This document shows positions 58,885 through 64,000 of a stretch of DNA of 64,000 bases, piece by piece. Under the pieces are notes generated by a model. That model was not told where the DNA came from and searched no databases. It was given only the letters and a program-made list of their open reading frames with translations. The stretch lies in contig CM055317.2 of assembly GCA_029255685.2 (NCBI GenBank), positions 74,761,460 to 74,825,459 on the forward strand. The letters run 5' to 3'. The translations under genes and the position numbers were made by a program. This DNA comes from Silene conica. Its lineage: Eukaryota > Streptophyta > Magnoliopsida > Caryophyllales > Caryophyllaceae. The first letter of the stretch is position 1; the number at the start of each line of letters is the position of its first letter.

Positions 58885-59501
58885 TAGGGCTGAGCAAAAA
58901 AATCCGATGATTCGGAATGATCCGACATCCGATCCGTATTTGATTCGAATTAATGGATATCTGATCCGAAAAGTGGTTTGGTTCGGATACCCGTATCCGA
59001 AATATTTGGATATCGGATCAGATATGGATATCTGGCTTAAAAATTTGGATATTCAATATCCGAAAGTTATCGGATGGGATATCCGATATCCGTGTAATAT
59101 CCTATCTGTATCCGAGATTTGATCCATAAATATTAAATAACACTAGCTAATTTCATCTCACTCAATAACCGTCATTCACAAAACCGTAAATAACCCTCGT
59201 CTACAAAACCGTAAATTTTAATTTCTTTTCATTAACAAAACCAATAATCAACAATTCTAAATTCACAAACCCATATTTTCATTTTTATTACGCTACTTTT
59301 ATTTTTTATTACAGTTTTGACAATATATATTTACATTGATCGGATCTCGGATCCGAAATTTTCGGATAGTTTCGGATACTAAATTTCGGATATCCGAACA
59401 TTTCGTATCAGATCATGGATACTAAAATTTTGGATTTTCGGATCGGATATCTGATCCGAAGTAGGGTTTCAGATTAAATACCCGATCTATACTTTACCCT
59501 A
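58885..59501. mobile_element. Non-autonomous hAT element with CGGATATCCG repeats
   Basis: It starts TAGGGCTGAGC and ends TTTACCCTA, with the exact 8-bp duplication acaaccag (58877-58884, 59502-59509). Both halves carry many GGATATCCGATATCCG and TCGGATC words, likely transposase binding sites. No coding. Confidence 0.88.
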
Positions 59502-60257
59502 ACAACCAGCATAAAGAATTACGGAGTAGATGTTATCATGTTATATCTCACACATCAAAGAAATAAAGAAGTGTACTCTACTTTCTGAGTTAAAGGGCGA
59601 CTCCACTCATTGCCGACTGGGTTTTTAAGATGGAACCTCATTAGAGCATGTGCATTGAAGATGATGGTTTCATCCTCTTATTTTTTCTCTTTTCCACTAA
59701 CTTTTTGACACCTCATATTCTCTTTCATCCAAATCATTTTCCACTATCTTCATCCTCTTCCTTCATCCTCTTTTATTTTTTTGTTCACATCAAAGAGGAT
59801 CCTCTTTCATTCATCTTTCATATTTTAATATCTTTTTAATATTAATTTATATGTTTTATTTCTTTTGAATCATTTTTTTTACAAATTAATAAGGTTCTTA
59901 CTAAAAAAAAAGATGGCGTTATCAAATAAAATACGTTACAAATAAATTACAAACGGATTAAAAAAGATACATCAAATGAAATAGAAGTAAATGTCTTTAG
60001 TTGTGATACATATTCTAATCTTAATTTGAATCTTGAAACATCGTCCATATATGTTCAACTAAATCGTTTTTCAAAGACGTGTGAATTTGTCTGTCATGTA
60101 GTGCTTCCCTCCTAGACATACAATCGAGTAAATTTCGCTCCTCATATGTGCCAGGGGTAACGACAAATGACTCTCTAACATTGTTAGATGATTCAACGCA
60201 ATTTCCAAGTTGTTCTTCAACAAATTCGTGCGGATCATTATAGTTTAAATACTCATC

Positions 60258-60802
60258 TCATTCGTCCTCCACGATCATATTGTGCATAATTATACACGCC
60301 ATCATGATTTTCCACAATAAATCAACACTCCATGCTAAAGCTGGTTGTCGTATGATTGCCCATCGAGCTTGTAATACTCCAACGGCTCGCTCAACATCTT
60401 TTCTAGTACTCTCTTGACGTTTAGTGAATAGCTTTTGTTTAGGAGTTTGTGGAGCAGTTATAGCATCGATGAATGTTGCCCATTTTGGATAGATTCCATC
60501 TGTTAGATAATACCATGTATTGTGGGTATTTCCATTCATTTTGTAAGTAACTTGCGGTGCTCGACCATTTAAAATATCATCGAATACAAGAGATCGTTGT
60601 AGTACATTTATATCATTATTTGACCCGGGTGTCCCGAAAAATGCATGCCAGATCCATAGATCTTTAGAAGCAACGGCTTCTAAAATTATAGTGGTCGTTC
60701 GTGATCTCCCTTGGTACATCCCTTTCCATCCACTTGGACAATTTTTCCATTGCCAATGCATACAATCAATGCTTCCCATTAAGCCAGGAAAACCACGACG
60801 GT
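60258..60802 (-). pseudogene. Harbinger transposase, C-terminal (DDE) part
   Basis: Minus-strand translation contains GFPGLMGSIDCMHWQWKNCP with the first catalytic Asp, then FFGTPGSNNDINVLQRS with the second Asp, then DVERAVGVLQARWAI with the catalytic Glu, ending MIVEDE and a stop. This is the plant PIF/Harbinger DDE nuclease (plant transposon protein family), which cuts at TTA-type sites. All three catalytic residues are present. The gene is interrupted at 60803 by a solo LTR; the other half is at 62818-63403. Confidence 0.88.
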
Positions 60803-62812
60803 TGATACCCGTCGTTGTGGGTGTCAAAGATAAGATTTATAAACCAAACTAAAACTATAGATAGTGATAGTAAGGGTCGAACCACAGAGAGACAAGGTTA
60901 ATTCTGTTTGCTAATTTTTAATCTATTAAGTAACAATAATATAGAGGGTTTGATTGATTGTTAAGTCTAAAACAAATATAAAATAAAACAAGTAAACAAA
61001 AATGAGAATAAAAATATAATAAAAGAGATGCTAGGATGTTTGGGTAATAAACAGCTAAGATAACATAAATCCTAAGTCAACATGTATTGCAGTCGCGTAA
61101 GGGGTGTAACATATCCTTTAGGTCTATGCTATTAGTTCCTAGGTCTCACAATTATTGGGTGTCAACAATAAGGGTGATTCCTAAATTCTAGGTCACAAAC
61201 CTTTCAGTCTTAAGTAACCTATCCGTTTTAAGATGTGAACCAATGCCCTTCCCAAATCTCTCAATCTTGGGTAGGTCAATACTAACATCCTACAAGTCTC
61301 CTTTTGGTCTCATTGTAGGTTATTATAGTCTACAAATAAAAGCAAAACAGAATTCATACGCGTGTCGGTCGACCGACCAACTAACCCGGTCGGCCGACCT
61401 CCACCCTGCAACACGTCGATTCGGAATTTATACTACCTTCGCATATTTACTCCCTACATCCTAACATATGAAATTTAGCTACTCATAGTTACTGGAACAA
61501 TAATAAGAATAGGAGTGAACATGAAAATTATAAAGAACATTAATCTAAACATGCAATAATAATAAAGGAAATTAAAATAAGATGAAAAGGAGATTAGGAA
61601 CTTCGGTTCCCCATAGTTAAAACAAGTCAATGAAGGGTAAAATAATCAAATAACACAATCCCAAGGAACAAAGAATAAACCTTTAGGTCAATATTCTACC
61701 CAATCCTTACGGTCTTAGGGTTCCTAGAAAAGCACTAAACTTTCGCTCAAGGGCAATCCCAAAGTTGTTGTTAAACTAATCCTAACAATCTTTCAATCTA
61801 AAAGAATTAGTTTACCAACAACAATGGGGGATTGGTGATTTAATCATAAAACTATCAAAATCAAGTCTTTACCATGGTTCCCCTAATTCCTAATCACAAG
61901 AATTAGCTATGCATACTCTTAATTATGAAACTAACAATAACTAATAACATCAAAGGAATTAACATAATTAAAGATGACGATAAAAGGGAAAACATGAATT
62001 AAGAAACAACAATAAGATGAACAACAAGATTAAATTAAAAGGGAAAGATTAATTGTAGCAAACTTACAACTTAATTGGAATTAAGAACAAAAGATGAAAA
62101 CTTGAATAAAATCTCTTTCTAACTATGGAGTTTTCTCTAATTGGGGCTGCTTGACCTAATTTTGGAGTTTAGGTCTCCTTAAATAAGTTCTAATTACAAG
62201 ATTAGGAGCAAAGCCCGTAATAAAAATCGCGGAAACACAGTGGGTCGGTCGGTCGACCTACTTTTTGGGTAGGTCGACCTCCTAATGACCTAATAACTTA
62301 AATGGGTTTTGCGGAAAATTCTGGGTCTGTGCTGTGGTCGGTCGACCTACTTTGTTGGTCGGTCGACCTGATTGTCGGGACTGCAGCGCGCGTCGATCTT
62401 AAAACAGCTGCCATTTCTTCGTTACTCATCGTAATCAAGCGATTCTTGCGGAGTTGGAAAGCTAAGAGGATAAGCTTTCACCTCCAACTGGAATCACTCC
62501 ATTATCATCTCTAGAACTCGAGATATAGCCATTTGAAACAGGCTGCAACATCGAAGATCGATTCTTTGCTTGTAAAAGTTATCTTTAGGCCTTGAAATGT
62601 GCGCTAAGCTTCGTTCCTTCTTATCCTTAGTCATGAAAAGTCCCGAGGGCATAAATTTGGTATAAAATCGTCCATTTTCCGCATAAATCTGCAAAAGAGC
62701 ATAAAAATACGAAAGTAGACAATTGTTGGGAAATAAATGCTAAAACATAGTAAATGAGCGACAAAATGCGTGTAAAAATAGATGTAAAACATCATAAAAT
62801 AGGCACGCATCA
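60803..62812 (-). repeat. Solo LTR of a Gypsy (Athila-like) element
   Basis: It runs from TGATACCC to GCACGCATCA and is flanked by the exact duplication acggt (60798-60802, 62813-62817). On the minus strand its first 150 bp closely resemble the start of the LTR at 18646, and its end (GACGGGTATCA) also matches. It is about 2.0 kb against 1.54 kb, and carries GGTCGACCGACC-type motifs at about 61365, 61390, 62245, 62270, 62335 and 62360. No interior remains, as expected after LTR-LTR recombination. Confidence 0.92.
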
Positions 62813-62817
62813 ACGGT

Positions 62818-63403
62818 CTCCTTCAGAAAGGAGACGATGAATGTCTGCGGCTGTTGGTCTTCTTAAGTATTCACCAGAGAATTGAGAAATAATACCTTCG
62901 ACAAAGTAAGTAAGACATTCTCTTGCTGTTGTAGGACCTAACTTAAGATACTCGTCAACTTGATCGGCGGAGGTGCCGTAAGCTAACATCCTAATTGTCG
63001 CGGTGCATTTTTGGATAGATGAAGCACCTAGTTCACCGGATCCACTTGGTTTCTGTTGGAAGTAGGTGTCATTTGCACTTAAGACATTGACAATACGCAT
63101 GAAAAAATCGCGTCGCATGCGAAACCTCCGTCTAAACATGCGTTCATTATAAAGTGGTTGACTATGAAAGTAGTCCATAATCAATCGAGTGTGTGTTGTA
63201 TGACGGTCTCTCGGTATAAACATCCTTTTCTTTTTACGTGATGAGCCTTCAGACATATTTTCTTGAGTAGTTCTTACGATATCTGATAGAATGACTTGTT
63301 CCATCACTTGCATACTCCGACTTTCCTCGAGATAATCGTATAACATGTAATCATAAAGGTCTTCTTTTGAATTAGAGGAACCCGAATCATAATTTACATT
63401 CAT
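62818..63403 (-). pseudogene. Harbinger transposase, N-terminal part
   Basis: From ATG at 63403 on the minus strand: an acidic start (MNVNYDSGSSNSKEDLYDYM), then a basic patch (SSRKKKRMFIPRDR), then DYFHSQPLYNERMFRRRFRM and RMLAYGTSADQVDEYLKLG. These are standard N-terminal motifs of plant Harbinger transposases, including the helix-turn-helix-like DNA-binding part. It ends at the solo LTR. The reading frame agrees with the C-terminal part at 60802 when the 5-bp duplication is counted once. The Myb-like second Harbinger protein is not in the window. Confidence 0.87.
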
Positions 63404-63548
63404 TTTGTGGCAGACTTTGTGATACAGTAATAGGTAGATTTGAGAAAGACGAATAGAATGATATTTTTTGTGAAAAATATGAGCTTCTTTAATATGACAA
63501 ATTTTATAGAGTTAGTATTTATTGTTGTTAGAATTACAACAACAATTC

Positions 63549-63860
63549 CCTACGGCCAATTCTCTACATTGCTTTTAATAAATACATTTAGTGTAGTTAG
63601 GATACATTTAATAGTAGTTAATAGCTTTTAACAATTCATACGCCCAATTCCCTACATTGCTTTTAATAAATACATTTAGTGTAGTAAAGATACATTTAAT
63701 AGTAGCTAATAACTTTTAACAATTCCTACGCTCAATTCCACCTACATTGCTTTTAATAAATACATTTAGTATAGTTAGGATACATTTAATAGTAGTTAAT
63801 AGCTTTTAACAATTCATACTACAATTCCCTACGCTCAATTCTTTACATTTATTGTTGCTA
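63549..63860. repeat. Tandem repeat, units of about 88 bp
   Basis: Three full units and a partial one, each with CTACATTGCTTTTAATAAATAC, TAGGATACATTTAATAGTAG and AGCTTTTAACAATTC. Units begin near 63556, 63642 and 63731. They lie upstream of the Harbinger transposase gene. Confidence 0.85.
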
Positions 63861-64000
63861 AAAATTACACGCCATCAAATTACAACTAATTTATTGTTGC
63901 CAAATAAATGTCCCTGCATAAAAATGTTGTTGCCAAATGAATGTCACTGCATAAAATTTATAGTGTAGTAAAATTTATAGAGTCAATGCTATTGCAACTA

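Larger units (their letters stand above)
59644..64000 (-). mobile_element. PIF/Harbinger element (right end outside window)
   Basis: The left terminus GAGCATGTGCATTGAAG follows a TTA target (59641-59643). The interior encodes a Harbinger transposase on the minus strand, split by a solo LTR. A tandem repeat lies at 63549-63860. I do not see the right terminus before the window ends, so the end given is the window edge. Confidence 0.75.

Overview
The window is nuclear DNA of a flowering plant, most likely a eudicot. It is AT-rich, carries a nuclear tRNA-Lys gene and a plant-only REM-type B3 transcription factor gene, and is dominated by plant transposon families: Helitrons, CACTA, hAT, PIF/Harbinger, and Copia and Gypsy LTR elements. 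The species cannot be named from the sequence. Host coding content is small: a tRNA, the wrecked B3 gene, and two paralogous genes for small secreted peptides.

Layout. 1-6.7 kb: intergenic DNA, a GC-rich hAT element (774-1715), a tandem repeat, tRNA-Lys(CUU), and a non-coding LTR element (3130-6534). 6.7-13.25 kb: a mosaic bounded by two hAT-like ends, holding a large Gypsy LTR (7179-10019) and several Helitrons, one with a helicase remnant. 13.3-14.8 kb: a further Helitron.

16-43.3 kb is a nest of insertions in one two-domain B3 gene. A roughly 20-kb CACTA element (16973-36879, with TNP2-like and Ptta/En/Spm-type genes) lies between the two B3 modules. A 12.2-kb Gypsy element with gag and protease but no visible polymerase (18646-30891) sits inside an exon of its second transposase gene. 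A 4.2-kb CACTA element (22977-27147) sits in the gag-protease frame of that Gypsy element and carries fragments of two unrelated host genes, an AVT6-like amino-acid transporter and a NET1-type actin-binding protein. Separately, a Copia element with identical LTRs (38078-43069) splits the exon of the second B3 domain. Exact target duplications order the events: outer CACTA, then Gypsy (about 0.3% LTR divergence), then the gene-carrying CACTA.

43.8-55.1 kb: Helitrons end to end or nested. One ends 3 bp before the TATA box of the first peptide gene (45100-45285), one splits a MITE, and one is itself interrupted by an opposite-strand Helitron. 55.8-57.4 kb: an old Copia fragment. 58.4 kb: the second peptide gene. 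58.9-59.5 kb: a hAT element. 59.6 kb to the window end: a PIF/Harbinger element whose transposase gene is split by a solo LTR (60803-62812) related to the Gypsy LTR in the nest.

The strongest candidates for something new are the recently mobile gene-carrying CACTA element, the small secreted peptide pair, and a GTCGACCGACC-type motif that recurs in the LTRs, coding region and 3' region of the Gypsy family. All coordinates were read by eye; family names rest on motif recognition, not on a database search.
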